A DNA stretch of 64,000 nucleotides from assembly GCA_004794785.1 (NCBI GenBank), contig SJOL01006412.1:504092-568091 (forward strand), read 5' to 3'. The notes below the pieces were generated by a model. The model was not told where the DNA came from. It did no database searches and was given only the letters and a program-made list of their open reading frames with translations. Made by a program: the position numbers and the translations under genes. Each line of letters begins with the position of its first letter. The stretch's first letter is position 1. Below, piece after piece: positions 11,440-24,872 of the stretch. The stretch comes from Opisthorchis felineus. Its lineage: Eukaryota; Platyhelminthes; Trematoda; Opisthorchiida; Opisthorchiidae.

Positions 11440-12677
11440 GTCACTGAGAACAGTTTATGCAGCGCTCCTCGGCTTTTCAGCACAAATTGACCACACGGGC
11501 AAGAGGAAATCTCAGTAAGTTTCGATGTCAATTCGTTATATACAAATGTGACAGAAGAAGACTCTTTGGAAATAGTTAAGTGACTGCTAGCAGACACCAC
11601 CCTTTCAGGACGAATACAGCTTGCGGTAGATGAAATAGTGGAAGGTATAAAAGCATATCTTAATCTCATCCCCTTCGTTTTCAGCTCCGTGGTTTACACT
11701 CAAGAACAAGGCCTAGCAATGGGATCTCCAATATATCCGGTTTTGGCAAATATATTTATGGAATATGTTGAACGGAAAGCTTTATTCGGATTCCCATTCC
11801 CGCCTGAGAGATTCTGGCGTTATGTGGATGACACCTTTGTCGTGATGAAACGAGACAAGGACACTGAGTTTTACAACTATCTGAATGAACTGAATCCACA
11901 CGTCAAACTAATTATGGAGATAGAGTAAACTGCATGACACATAAGGTCGGGGGGAGCAAAAGACCACAGTGTACGAGAAGCCAACGGACACTGGGATAAT
12001 TTTTAACTACTCGTCTGCCCATCCGAAGTCGGTATTCGTAAGTTTTTCCTCATCAATGTTTAGGCATGTAAGGGTCTTGTGCACAGAAGCTGATCGGACA
12101 GCGGCCCAAGTTTAAGTGAAGAACAAATTTCGGGGTAGTGTATATCCAGCTAGTTTGATTAGGAACCCAACAGGAAATGGATTGGAACTGCTGTTATTTC
12201 ATATAAACCAAGGACATCGGAGATCATTCGAGGGATTCTAAACACGGCTAACATAAGAGTAGCTTTCCGGAGGGAAACTCTCTGCACTCTGCAGTGATGC
12301 AAGTGAAGGACCACCTTCCGGAGAACAGAAACAGGGACTGTGTACACAAAATTAATTGTAACCAGTGCACTAAGGTTTACATAGGACAGACGGCCAGGGA
12401 AATTCACACCAGCATCGGAGAGCATAGGAGGAAAATAAACAGGCCGCCGAGATACGTAGATGAATATCGGGCGTTACTGAAAGACTTGGCAATGGTGGAA
12501 CATGCACTGGACACGGGACACAAAATAGATTTGGAAAATGTTGAGGTTTTGGGGAGTGGAATACGGTCTACGCCACAGAGACTGATGGCCGAGATGGTAT
12601 AAATCGCCAAGCTTCCCAGTTTTAATGGAAAGGAAGACGTGGAACTGGCAAGTGTGTGGAGAATGGTTTTGGAATAG
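11440..12677 (+). pseudogene. Penelope-like RT / GIY-YIG endonuclease, degenerate
   Basis: The RT would copy the element RNA at a nick made by the GIY-YIG nuclease. RT motif A is visible as SVSFDVNSLYTNV (about 11512-11550), followed in the same frame by a TGA at 11581. The frame then stays open to 11928 with TQEQGLAMGSPIYPVLANIF and the catalytic block FWRYVDDTFV (YVDD, about 11815). After a frame change come VYEKPTDTG and NYSSAHP (about 11972-12030) and ISYKPRTSEIIRGIL (about 12199). The nuclease shows KVYIGQTAREIHTSIGEH (12373 onward), with the YIG, the arginine and the EH of the family. The last block (NGKEDVELASVWRMVLE) is separated by a TAA at 12602. At least three stops or frame changes make this non-coding. 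Confidence 0.75.
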
Positions 12678-13056
12678 TCGAGCTGACACGTGTTGTTGTG
12701 TGGCTACAAGAGGGCGGAGGGGTCATCATCTGAGTTGCATTTAACATCACCCACCTTCCCCCCAACTAAATCGTCGTAACACTCACAAGCCCATGAAGAC
12801 CAACCGAATTTACCAGTGGAGTCCACGGTGAATCGTCAATTGAAACGCCTTGAAGCGGAAGATTAAAGAACCAAACCCAATCGGAACTAATTTGAAGCTC
12901 CCCAAACCCATCAACACAAGATTTAGGCAACCACACTAACCGGTGAGAACCGTTAATTGACATTCAACATTGATCTAGTGCGTTAGTCTGAAGACGTCTT
13001 ACTGATTGGTTCTCCCTCTGTCTTAAAACCTGGCCAACCTGGTAACCTGCTCACTT

Positions 13057-13095
13057 GGCCTGATGAAGCTTTTGTGTCAAAAGCGAAACGTTGCC
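13057..13095 (+). ncRNA. Hammerhead-like motif at the 3' side of the Penelope element
   Basis: CTGATGA (13060-13066), one extra A, a perfect 7-bp stem GCTTTTG/CAAAAGC with loop TGT (13068-13084), GAAAC (13085-13089) and GTT, flanked by a 3-bp GGC/GCC stem I. The extra base before stem II departs from the strict consensus. The minus-strand copy at 16584-16614 also has one extra base at that position, so it may be a property of this element family. Activity is uncertain. Confidence 0.55.
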
Positions 13096-13130
13096 CTGTT
13101 AAGAACCATAGATTGTGTACCAAGCCCTTC

Positions 13131-13559
13131 TGAAACAAAATATCAGTTAAATTTAATATAGTCAGCTGTTTTTCGCGCTCACGTGCGCAAAGGAGTGGAA
13201 GTCACATTAATTGGAGGTTTATCTTGGTACATACCCATGACTTGCCAGACAAACGACTACGTCTGGTATGTGTTTCTGACCCTCACTCTGATATCAGCTA
13301 ATAGCACTGCTCAAATCTTAAAATTAGGTTTTTATGGTTCTGCGTCCCATCATTGGATCCTTGAAATCAATTATGCGGTCAAGGTTACAAGCAGAAACGA
13401 CGTCAGATTACAACAACCTATTCCACTACGCTGTGTTTTGACTTTATAATTGAAAAAATTCCAGAAAACGACCACTTAGTTAATGTGAAGAATGCGTCTT
13501 TGAAGGTTTACAGAAAAATGCCTTTCCAGCTAATAATAACTATGTAGAATATCTATAGA
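13131..13559. other. No recognisable feature
   Basis: Short frame at 13183-13449 without a known motif. It may include further 3' sequence of the Penelope element. Confidence 0.35.
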
Positions 13560-13605
13560 AGTAATATACTACACATAAGGTTGCTGGAAATTCTTCGAAT
13601 ATCTG
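13560..13605 (-). repeat. Hammerhead repeat family A, 3' fragment
   Basis: The words ATACTACACATAAGGTTGCTGGAAATTC and CTTCGA follow the tail of the ribozyme module in reverse orientation (compare 40779-40805). Beyond this point the similarity fades, so it is an old remnant. Confidence 0.4.
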
Positions 13606-14044
13606 TCTTTGACTTGCTCCAAGAAACTAATCTTATAAATTCTGACCATTGAATGGTAACTAAACGTGGTTCTCTCGAACCTCATGCCATTTTAAGAAAG
13701 AAGTCTAAAGGCTGGTACAAGTTTGAGAGGACTTACTAATTTTCGAATAGCTGCATGAAGTTTACTGACGACCACAGACCTATTGCGGATCAGTTCAAGA
13801 CACCCAGTACTAAGTCAGTCACACAAATTCAGGAGCAACCAGCTCTCATAGCCTTAGCGGATTTCACAACCAGCGCTGTCACTCAGATAATAAATAGAAA
13901 CCACAGTTTTTTTAATGTTCCATGGACCCCAGATACTCCTAATTTAACTGAATGACCCTCAGCACGGCGCCAGATCTTCCTATTTGTTTCAGCCATTCCT
14001 GATACCAGGCGCAATTTAAGCAGGTAATTTATTACAGAATATCC
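13606..14044. other. No recognisable feature
   Basis: A short word around TGACCATTGAATGG (about 13643) recurs near 28923 with weak similarity either side, too little to define a repeat. Confidence 0.35.
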
Positions 14045-14135
14045 TCTACAAAATAATATTGTAAACGAGGGATTTAGCTTGGTTCTAGATGAGTCTTCCG
14101 TCAAAACCAAATTGGTATGCAGATGAGTGTATAAG
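14045..14135 (+). repeat. Hammerhead repeat family A, inter-ribozyme fragment
   Basis: GTAAACGAGGGATT, GTCAAAACCAAATTGGTATGC and ATGAGTGTAT match the non-ribozyme part of the family A unit (compare 8033-8103). No ribozyme follows. Confidence 0.55.
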
Positions 14136-16534
14136 TCGAGTCTTTACAGTCCTTTAACCAGAACCTGTGAGAGTATAATGATTTTCGTGGCGCAGCTGGC
14201 CACCGTGCAGAAATATTGTCGTTTTTCTAGCATTTTCAACCGTATTACTAACTGGTACGATTTATTTCAGCTGTATGGCCGGAAGTTTTGCTTTTACCCG
14301 AACCTCCTGGGGTATAGCAAAAGTAATTCACGGGGTGTAGTAGTTTACTCACGAAGCTTCTGCAACTTGTGATCGTGATTGATTTGTTTACCTTAAACGT
14401 ACTTAACAACTAACAATTTGGTCGAGATAGGCCGATTATTAGTGTAAGGTTGCACGAAGAAAGTTATGTTGTTAAGACGAAGTAGTCAGTTCAACTCCAG
14501 CAGTTTGAATTTTGAAGCAAAAAGTGAACGAAAATGAGTAAGAGTGGATGTACGGTGACAAAAGTTGATTGCCAAACTGAACCCTATTTAGATTTTCAAC
14601 GCAGGTGACAGTCGACGAAATTGATCCATTAGGTACAAGAGAAGGTAAGGTGCTATCCCGCGCACCGATTGGCCAAACCCCTTCAATTAAGCCTTGAATC
14701 ATTAGTATTGTACGGTGTAAAAATAGGTGGCTCCAAAGTGGAATTCAGTAAACATAATGAAATACTGCTGGGTGATGTGTTCAATGGCCAACTGTTACCC
14801 GGCATAAAACCGTAGCGAAACCATGGGGGAGTGAGTTAAAGTCGAATAGTTGAGAAAATTCTGTCATATATACAGGTATGAACGACATAGATATGTAAAT
14901 CTGTGCGAAATTGAATTAAGTGACATGAAAAATCCGTCAGCATAAGACCGCATCAGTTTCATGTGAAAGTGCACCCCTTTCTGGTATACCACTTTACAGA
15001 CTGTATCCTTCGTTTGTTGAGACGCCTTGGCAAATTTCACAAAATGATGCCAGGAGATTCAGGAGGTGATCTGATAGGAATCTTCAAGTTGTTTGATGAA
15101 ACTCTGATGGATGAATGTCAGATAAGAACGTTTTGTAGAGTGCAAAACGCCTTGAGTTTCGAACCAAACTCTGAACATCCCCTTGGGACACTAATTTGTC
15201 ATCATACCATCTTTCAACTTCCGTCTATACATGTTAAGTTGACCGTCAGGTCATCCGAAACTCTTCATCTGCCCTGAGAAATGTATACAGATCTGATGAA
15301 AGCCAGATGAGTAGGGCAGGCTGACCACATGCAAAAAGCTCACGCTACTGTTTTCTTCCTCAGATGTCTGTTGACGAATACAGAATTGTTATTATGGAAA
15401 GGATTCGATCTTGCTTAGAGAACGCTCTTTCGATAGCGATCAAGAAGAGACGCAAATACGGACACTAGTAAAAGCTATCATCAACCATAAATTACAGTTT
15501 CCGGCATGTAGTACAGCCAATGCATTCATTCTACAGATAAAAATCCTCTTGCTCATCCGTCAGATTTGAGCATAAGGTGAGACACAAACTGTTTTGGGAA
15601 AACCATGTGTTTTTTATGGCATATTTAAGAAGGCAGAGCTCAAGAGTAAGTTTAAATGGCACATGCTAGCAGGATTTGGAACTTCTGCAGAGCAATATTT
15701 TAGCACGAAGTCACAACAACTTTGTTTAACACAAAGCCTTTCCGTCTGAATAGCAATGCTAAGTTGTTCTTGCTATGTGTTTACAGTACACAAGATATTT
15801 ATGTTCCGAAATCTTTCGAAGTGGTTACAGCTGATATCTTCTTACTGGGGCAACTGAGCGTGAATCATCATACAAAAGGATATATTTGTTTAATGACCAC
15901 GTGTACACATCCTGGTCTCACAAGAAGAACACAACTCCCCAAGTTAGTAGGCAACACCTGCATTTAATTTTTTATTGGTGTTATAAAGAGGGAGACGTTT
16001 AGTATGTTCAACCGATGACTATGAAAGATCACTTGTTTTCTCTAATTTGTGATAAGAAATTACATCCGCTGTTCAAATTTGTAAAGTCCAGTTGAAGTAA
16101 AGTCTAGAACTGGGAAAGAATGAATGTCATTGTCTAATTTATTTCTAAATTCAAATTCTTCTTGAAAATTTCGACAGATACACAACGGTACAACCAATTC
16201 GTGTTAGTAGAAGCAACCCGAAATATCATAAGAGATGCAGCTTAGACTCAGCTTTGGCTCCTGCTAAGAATGTTAAAAACTAACTCGTTTGCAAACGACT
16301 TCAGTTCGCAAATAATCAGCAGAGTTCGCTAATATTCTGAGGAAATGACGTTAAGGGAGGGGTGAGATCCCTATCTGTTATTGATGTAGCCCTTTTTTGT
16401 GAAAGATCGTAAATTAATTCTGTTTAAAAACAAGGCTACCTTACCTTCTTTGTGGGGATTCTTCCATTTTTTAGAACCTCCTCTTGCGAAAAGTACTGTA
16501 TACTATGGAGGGAAATGTTAGTAGCTCAGGTAGC
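14136..16534. other. No recognisable feature
   Basis: Several open frames of 70-105 codons (for example 14963-15277 plus strand) have no domain I recognise and no clear splice signals. They are most likely chance frames. Confidence 0.35.
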
Positions 16535-16755
16535 GTAAATAGTCGTCGGCTTGTTCGCCGAGCTGGGCGATTCGATTGCAAACGTTTCATCACCAATCGA
16601 GGTGACATCATCAGTGCTTTGTTAGGAAGCGAAGTGGTGGGTAGCTATGGGTTGGTGCACAACTACCAACCCATTGCTACGCACCACTTCGATTGGTAAT
16701 GAAACGTTTGCAATTATATTTGCCCAGCTCAGCGAACAAGCCAACGATCATTACT
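16535..16755. repeat. Foldback element with Penelope-type hammerhead arm
   Basis: A ~220-bp inverted repeat. The left arm (CGTCGGCTTGTTCG, GAGCTGGGC, TTGCAAACGTTTCAT, ACCAATCGA) pairs with the right arm (TTCGATTGGTAATGAAACG, TTTGCAATT, GCCCAGCTC, CGAACAAGCC). The centre (16630-16691) is itself a long hairpin, CGAAGTGGTGGGTAGC facing GCTACGCACCACTTCG. The left arm carries the hammerhead-like motif on the minus strand. It probably arose from two Penelope-type termini joined in opposite orientation. Confidence 0.65.
16584..16617 (-). ncRNA. Hammerhead-like motif in the foldback
   Basis: On the minus strand: GCA, CTGATGA (complement at 16608-16614), one extra base, stem II GTCACC/GGTGAT, GAAAC, GTT and TGC. 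This is the same plan as the motif at 13060-13089, including the extra base and the 3-bp stem I (GCA/TGC). The closing pair of stem II is G-U and not the usual G-C. Confidence 0.45.
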
Positions 16756-17985
<1,230 letters not shown>

Positions 17986-19286
17986 ATTCGACCAGTTTTC
18001 AATGGAATTCCATCAAACGTAAATGTAAAAAAACCTGTCCGGTTTCATTAAAATAGTTTTATGGACAGTAGATTCCTTCCAAATAGGTAAGTCTTTTGTA
18101 GCGGAGTTTGTTTACTACTCCCTCGTTCCAGTCACACACGATCTACTAACTCAACTGATTTCAAAGTAGCGCAAGTGTGCGGAAAATGTAACTAAAAACT
18201 CCACTCATGAAACACAGAGAGGGAGGTAATGCCTTCCGTGATGAGAAGAAATATTTCGCAGGTTACTGGAATATGAAACTCGGTGTATAACCTCACTTAT
18301 GATACTAGGCACGCTCTCAGGCGGAAAATAATGATGCTACTTTTGGAATTAGTGCTGCTGTTCAGGGTTGATATAAATAGCAAGTGTATGATGTCAGTGG
18401 TACTGCAAAACCCAAGCTCTTGGCGTAAAACTAGTAGTTGTATAACGGATCCAAAACTATTCATTCGTGATTGATGAATGGTCTTGGTCTTCATAGGCTA
18501 GACGAAGAATTCTGGTATGTGCTTACTGACCTGTCAAATCAGGTAAACACTGTGTTAATCAACTGCACGGACGACTTTAGTAACTAAATCAAGAACAACT
18601 CCTATAACTAAGTGTCTTGTCTCTTACCCAGTTGGTATACTACACACAATTTGGAAGCAGAAACCCACTTAGTATCTGGTAGATCTCAGTCTCCTGAAGG
18701 ACAAATCACTTTTATTTTTCCCACTTCGATAAGAAGGTACTGTGCCTGTTCGCTGCGAGCATTCTCTCCAAGAGGAGTCCAAAATAAAATGAACACTTGA
18801 CTTATAATAGCTGCATCGTGCGAAAATTGACTGGTGCTGCTAATCCAGTTACTGTAATCTCTGGATGCGAAACAGTCCAATATAATGGCAAACTGTAAAA
18901 TAACCATCTCATTTTGTCTCGCTTTTTCCAATCTGGATCATGAGCGCGCTCATCAATGGTTCGGTTGTATCGTAAAAGTCCGAATTTCATCGCACTTTAT
19001 TATAAATAAGTTTGTAAATAACAAAAAATAAAAACCAACGAAAATCATATCTCGATGTTTCAGAACCTTACAGAGCGAACCGCACTCTTTGAAACACCCT
19101 TCATCATTATTAGCGTCACTTCACTTTATCGCACAGGCTTTATCCAACTTGTTGTAGATACAACTATCAAGCACGGAGAACAGTTCTTTTAAGGTAATCA
19201 TACTTGCTTTCTTTACAAGTTCTAAGATATAGATCCCTACGTCCGAACGTCTCCTTCACTATTTTCACTCAACATCATACTAGTGT
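17986..19286. other. No recognisable feature
   Basis: Only short frames. AT-rich non-coding DNA. Confidence 0.4.
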
Positions 19287-19508
19287 AAGGAGGAAATCCC
19301 TTTGCCGCGCAATCGTTTATTAACAAACACCAACTAAATGGTTACAAACTATTGGACAGGAAAGTAAATATCTCATATGCACCTTATTTTTAAGAACTGA
19401 ACATCCTCACGCGTCTTCTTCAACTTTCGTGGATATTCATTGGCTATCACGCAATTGTAGACGAACGCTGCGAGGCAGTTCCACAGGTCCCGTAATAAAC
19501 CCCAATTT
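19287..19508 (-). repeat. Gypsy LTR fragment
   Basis: The reverse complement matches the 3' two thirds of the LTR at 21920-22226: AACACCAACTAAATGG, TTGGACAGGAAAGTAAATA, TCCTCACGCGTCTTC, GGCTATCACGCAATTGTAG, and ending near CCGTAATAAACCCC. The LTR start (TGTAACGGCG) is missing, so it is a truncated solo LTR or the edge of a deleted element. Confidence 0.75.
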
Positions 19509-21919
19509 AGACATGAATTCACGTCAACTTGAGTCATTTCAATATCTGTTCGATGCACTCTACTATCCTCAGCCTGTTCTGCTAGCTGTAGGCCAAAATT
19601 TACTTTTTACCAATCAGTGTATTTATTCACCATATGCTTTCCTTTCCAGAAAGCTGCCGGACAGTAAGCAAGAGTGTGCAGCAGCACCAGCCTACAACAA
19701 ACCAACCGATACCAGTAAAAACTTCGTTGCAACAATAAGAAGTTAACCTCAACTAGCGCCATCTACGTTGCGACCAGGCTCTCGCTTTTGAGTTAGAGTG
19801 GCGTTTGTTGGTTGTAAAAAGCATCCCAGACACCAACGCATTCAATCGGATGCTGAAATTTGTTGAAGTGGAGGTAAACGTTTCATTCTGAACACCTCGA
19901 CCAGCCAGTGGAATTGACGCTTGAAGCATCCGAAACAACTCACTCCAAACACTAGATGGAGCGAATAGATCAAGATCTGATATTTCCTCAGTCTTACTGA
20001 GTCTAGGTTTAAAATGACCGTGGCCAGTCAGTGCCACTGAGACGGGATAAATCCTTTGACATTTTTACGAGAGTAACTCTTACCATTTTAGTTGGTATTT
20101 CAAACCAGTACCACAAATTATTGAAACAGCTTTATTCTAGTTAACCGACAACCGAAACTACGTAACGTCAAAGTTGGTCGGCAGTTGTCTTCGTACGGGG
20201 AAGCACAATTCCTAGCCAACTGAACTTTTGCCTAGTTTTATTGTGGGGTCTTTTGTGTTTTTGTGAATTCCGTTTAGTTTACGCACTTATTACCCGAGTA
20301 TTTTGACCCCTCATTTAGTTTGCGAACGAATGGAACCCCTACACAAAAAGCGCTTTTGCCGTGATAACCGGTTTTCGAAGATCACCTTTTGTTGATTTCT
20401 AAACCAGACAAGATAGCCCTAACAGATTGCCTTTTTAATCCACGTGAGTAAAGTTGAACTTGTCTTCCAGTACAACGGAAAATGTGGTTAATACAGGATG
20501 TCAGGTAACTGTATTCTGTAATAATACACCACAAGCTTACTTTGTCGCATAGCCATATAACTTGTTTCGGTCTAGGTGAACACATGTTGCCCAAATGAGG
20601 CTGCGGATTTTGCAACTTTTTATCCGCCCTCTAAGTCATTTTCTCTCACTGAATGGACAATAATAACAAGCCAAACCGCCAGGTAATGCGAACGTCAGAA
20701 AACTCGTATTCCACACCAGCTGAGCTTATGATCGACGGCTGGTCCAATTCTGAGTGACAGCAGATGTCGAAGCAATTGACATAGGATAATGGTAGCTAAT
20801 CGTTCGCTAAATTTATACGTGGATGGTCGTACGTCTACATATGTTTATGGGCAGACAGCTGGAGATGTCATATTGTTCGATCACCACTGCTTATCTCTTT
20901 CTAGAATTCGCGCTTTGAAAAAAAAACAGTTCCGTAAGTCGCTTCGCAGCTTATTGGGGCATGACTTTGGTGAAGAGTGTTGAGCTTTAAACAGAGCATC
21001 AAGAGTGTTTTGAATAAGATGGACTTCAGAGTTCTCAATGCTGGCAATTAGACAGGAATATGAGCTCGAAAGCAGCTGAAACAGCTGCACTCCTCCTTCC
21101 GTCTTCCATCATTTCCTCACTCACGACTAATCACCCCGTTTATTAATGCTGTCAAAACCTCTCTTCTTAGGACCTTATATAAACAAAGCCAAGGTAGCTG
21201 TAATTAAACGATTCCACACTGACCTGACTACACTGAACGCACAGCTGTGAATTTAAGGAAAAATGTGGGGAAATCGTCAGGCACATGGAACAGCTAGCAG
21301 AAGAGTGAACTGATAATAGTGGAAAGTGTGAGTGATAATTTACATGTTCCTGTCCTGCTAGAAGAAGGATGTAAACCTCTTGATTTGCTAAAAGGGGCCT
21401 TGCCAAAAAGGGGCCTTGAAAAACGATTCCAAGAAGGAATTAGTTGGATCATGGGCTGCCCGGATGATGACCGTAGCTCATGAAAGATAAGTTTATCAAC
21501 AGAACAAGCAGAAAATTAAATTTTATGGTGCTTAAGAAGTAGCGCAGTCGTCAACTTCAGAAATCACCCCCAAACAATGAAAATCCAGATGTAAGTCCCA
21601 TTGATATGTGGAAACATTTATAGATCACATTTTATGGGTTAAGTTGCACTACCGCAGCACTCCATGAGATTTTTTCGTGGACTGTTTCTGTTCAGATGTT
21701 TGGAGACAAATGACTGTAATTTATAAATGGGGTCGAGTTTACGAATCAGTGACACTCCAAAGCGGATCAGATGCTCGGGATGGCCAAAATTCTCTGTAAC
21801 TAGTTGTTTCCTACGAAGATACCACAGTAAAAAATTTACATCAAACCAGCCAGGGCTCAAAATCAGCTCACTGTAACCAGAGGTTTTCTGTAACGGCGTT
21901 CATTGGGAGGCCATACTAG
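19509..21919. other. No supported gene
   Basis: A minus-strand frame of 94 codons at 19753-20037 is the best open stretch here. It has balanced composition but no family I recognise and no splice evidence, so I do not call it. The word TGTAACGGCG also occurs at 21891-21900, just before the LTR start, a small duplication of the LTR terminus. Confidence 0.35.
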
Positions 21920-22226
21920 TGTAACGGCGGATACTACTGATGAGGCATGCGAGTAGTATGTGGTTTTCTCGTAACTCCGCCTCGCGTCTAATGGAAGGTG
22001 TACCCCTGGGGTTTATTACGGAACCTGTGGAACTGCCTCGCAGCGTTCGTCTACAATTGCGTGATAGCCAATGAATACCCATGAAAGTTGAAGAAGACGC
22101 GTGAGGATGTTCAGTTCTTAAAAATAAGGTGCATATGAGATATTTACTTTCCTGTCCAATAGTTTGTAACCATTTAGTTGGTGTTTGTTGATAGACGACT
22201 GCGCGGAGAGGGGCTTTCCTCCGTAA
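21920..22226 (+). repeat. Gypsy 5' LTR, second element
   Basis: It begins TGTAACGGCGGATACTACTG and ends just before the primer-binding site TGGTGCCGTAGCCAGGAT (22230-22247). It matches the LTRs at 41887-42184 and 46029-46326 along its whole length, with shared words GATGAGGCATGCGAGTAG, TTTATTACGGAAC and TGGTGTTTGTTGATAGACGA or variants. About 300 bp, the same size as the other LTRs. Confidence 0.8.
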
Positions 22227-22450
22227 ATTTGGTGCCGTAGCCAGGATAAGAATGAAGATCTCTCGGCCACAGACTTTTGAGGGTGGGGGATGTTAGGACC
22301 CTCCTGGAGTATTTCGAGGGTGTTGCCGGGGTCGGCTGAACTGGGGACCGACGGGGTAAATTGGCGGTAGTGAAAACCTCGCAACGTCCTCGAAATGACG
22401 AATGAACCCTAAGTTGTGCTTGCGGGGCACTGAACTCAGCAGCGGTTCAC
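22227..22450 (+). pseudogene. Gypsy primer-binding site and 5' gag remnant
   Basis: After the LTR and the tRNA-complementary site comes an ATG (22252) followed by KISRPQTFEGGG and then stops. The same start (KIPWPQHLEDGYLRTFLEDF) opens the gag of the element at 41.9 kb. Similarity ends near 22380-22450, so only the first part of the element remains. No matching 3' LTR was found nearby. Confidence 0.65.
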
Positions 22451-24761
22451 CCCAAACAATATTTCTGCGTTGGATAGAGAGTTCCCGCTGTGAACTTGCA
22501 AAACCAGAACAAAACAGATCTGATACCTCCGAACTGTAACAAAAGTGATCCGTTTTGCAACCAAGAACCGAAAACTAAATGCTTTCTGATCGCTTTGCCT
22601 TGGCTGAAAAAATTATCCATCACGGCTGTCATGAACTTGCCGACGTCTCACGGCTCTCCTTCAAAGCAAAAGCAACAACTGAATCTGCATGTGTACGCCC
22701 TTCGTGACGCTGTTCAGATGCTGAATCGCACTTCCCAATTGTTCTGTTGATTGCTATTAGGTAAGGCCAACTCACCTTCCCCCCACATGATATCACCGGT
22801 AACAGTTTCAGACTGTCTCTCGTACAAACCACAGGTCAGGGCCCTAGAAACGTGGACGAAAATCCTAACGTACTGCGTTGAAGAAACTGCTGAACGAACA
22901 TGTCAGCAAATCAGTTCAGGATTAAAAACAAGTCTGTGCAAAATACAGCTGGTTGTGCGGAGGCGACCTATTGAACGTGCAAAGTTACACAGAACTGCAG
23001 TGAATGTTACAAAAGGAACTGCTGAAGATGGGTCGAGCCACAGTTGAACATGTTTTATCTTGAAGAAACTGTGTTGTTTTTTCAAACTGGGCAGAAATCC
23101 CTTTATCCCCGTAAGAAGATTTTAGTGTGAAAAGATGCAAAGAAGATAGGGTGTGATGTCCTGTTGCAACCACCGATTATATCGATGGAATAAAGGCCTG
23201 AAATGATTCCAAATGAACACGTTTCGATGAACCATCTACGGGATAGACTGAAGTGTCTGGAATTAATCGAATGTCTTTATGCACTGGCTCACACAACAGG
23301 ACAACAAACTTACAGAAAAGGACTGTGCATTTGCCTTCTGTTGTATGGATGTAAGGCACAATATGATCCGCATTAGATCAGACACAAGGCTACGTATCAC
23401 CCAAACCTATCTCTGTGATATCTTCTAGACAACTGAACTCAAATATAGATAAAATAAATTCGGAACTCTGCGACAGCATATGGGTGACTAAGGATGTATG
23501 AACGTGATTAAAGGAAGGTAAATTTCTCGAGATCAAAAGATTTCACTGAATACGTTGAGTCCTTTCGGACCGTTTGAAGTCTCATTTGGGCTGTGCTCTA
23601 AACGATTCAGCATCGAGGCCCAATGAATTGCGTCTTCAGCTGATAAGCTTACCTTCCCTTGTAGGATATACGGTATTACATGAAACCCATAAAAAGCAAA
23701 ACTTTTTAAACGGGGACGCTTACAATGTTCGGCAGGACAGTTTCTTTAAATCAAAAGTACAAACAAATACCTTCTTGATGGAGAAGGCTTCTCTTTGACT
23801 GACATGATCTGTCACCGATACGCCGTTCACTTTGTTGTTATCAAGCTGCCAGTGTATATTCCAAACGGCTTTTGGTATGTAGAGGAAGAGTGTGATCAAT
23901 TTATTGTCCCGAGCCTTGAATGGCAGTTAGGCATCGAAATGGTACTACAGCTGAACGAAATGCTCGGGAATTGTCTTAACCAGTGAGGTGAGAGCTGATG
24001 GCCTTACGGCCTTATTTCTTTCGTACAGCTATTGTGGGGATTGTGAGAGTGAACCGCAGATGACATATATTTATGATGTGAAAATCAAGCTCCACCACTT
24101 TCGATTGTCTGGAGCATGTCGGGCGAACAATAGGTTAGCTGTAGAAGGACAAAGAGTTTATACGAATAAATATTAATTAGATGGTGAACTGCAAGTGAGG
24201 CATAAACCAGGGGACGGCTTAGCATTCAGGTCGAACTAAGACTACGCTGTGACTAGTGAAGCTCAAGATCCGAGATCAAAGAAACATTTCCACTGCAACT
24301 TTGCTCGAATCAAATCATTTTTTGAAAAAAGTGCTATCCAGTTGCCGAATAGCACGTTGTGCAAGAATCACATCATGAGTGACTTGAAATATGGAGATGA
24401 TCTCTGCGTTCACACGCATTTTCGAAATGTTGTTACACGAGACTAACTCGAGTTCCTTGGATTCAGTACCACATTTGTGTTCTTCCGAATGATATGGAGC
24501 ACACAGACTGCCTCAAGAGGACAAAGATACGGACCACAAACGCAGCTAAAGCGGCCTGTACATCTTTGGCGATCGTTCCATACAACACGTATCAAACACA
24601 AAGCTTTATTAATCATTTACGTGACGGAGTCTCGAGGCAGTCTGTGGGCTGCATGTTATGCAGAAGAAAGTCAGTATGTTACTGAGTACGAGAGATCCCA
24701 TGGATTCTCCAGTTCCGGTTTTTCTAACGCCGACGTGGGATTAATAATGAGCTTTTAACCA
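22451..24761. other. No supported feature
   Basis: Plus-strand frames at 22490-22750 and 22751-23047 lie directly downstream of the Gypsy remnant and could be decayed host or element sequence, but I recognise no motif in them. The rest is AT-rich non-coding DNA. Confidence 0.35.
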
Positions 24762-24872
24762 AATTGTAGCTCAAGTTGAGAATAGGTTATGTCAGATTCT
24801 GAGAAGGCTAGCCTGATGAGCCACAAATCGAGCTAAAACGGTAGTGCATTGTCTGCGGACATCGGACAATAA
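24762..24872 (+). repeat. Hammerhead repeat family A, degenerate copy
   Basis: CAAATTGTAGCTCAAGTTGAG, AATAGGTTATGTC, AGCCTGATGAGCC and TAGTGCATTGTCTGCGG follow the order of the family A ribozyme module. CTGATGA survives (24813-24819), but stem II (GCC versus GAGC), GAAAC (now TAAAAC) and the cleavage triplet are lost. Confidence 0.45.

Larger units (their letters stand above)
11440..13130 (+). mobile_element. Penelope-like element (GIY-YIG type), 5'-truncated and decayed
   Basis: Order seen: part of a reverse transcriptase (11440-11928), the linker typical of this class (11962-12115), the conserved pre-endonuclease block (about 12195-12290), a GIY-YIG endonuclease (12294-12602), a C-terminal tail ending at 12677, and a hammerhead-like motif at 13060-13089. 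RT plus C-terminal GIY-YIG with an associated hammerhead is the known signature of Penelope-like elements. Several stops and frame changes show it is dead. The 5' end of the RT is absent or unrecognisable, and the outer boundary of the 3' region is a guess. Confidence 0.75.

Noticed and set aside
19753..20037. 94-codon minus-strand open frame
   Set aside because: No domain, no splice evidence and no conservation to judge by.
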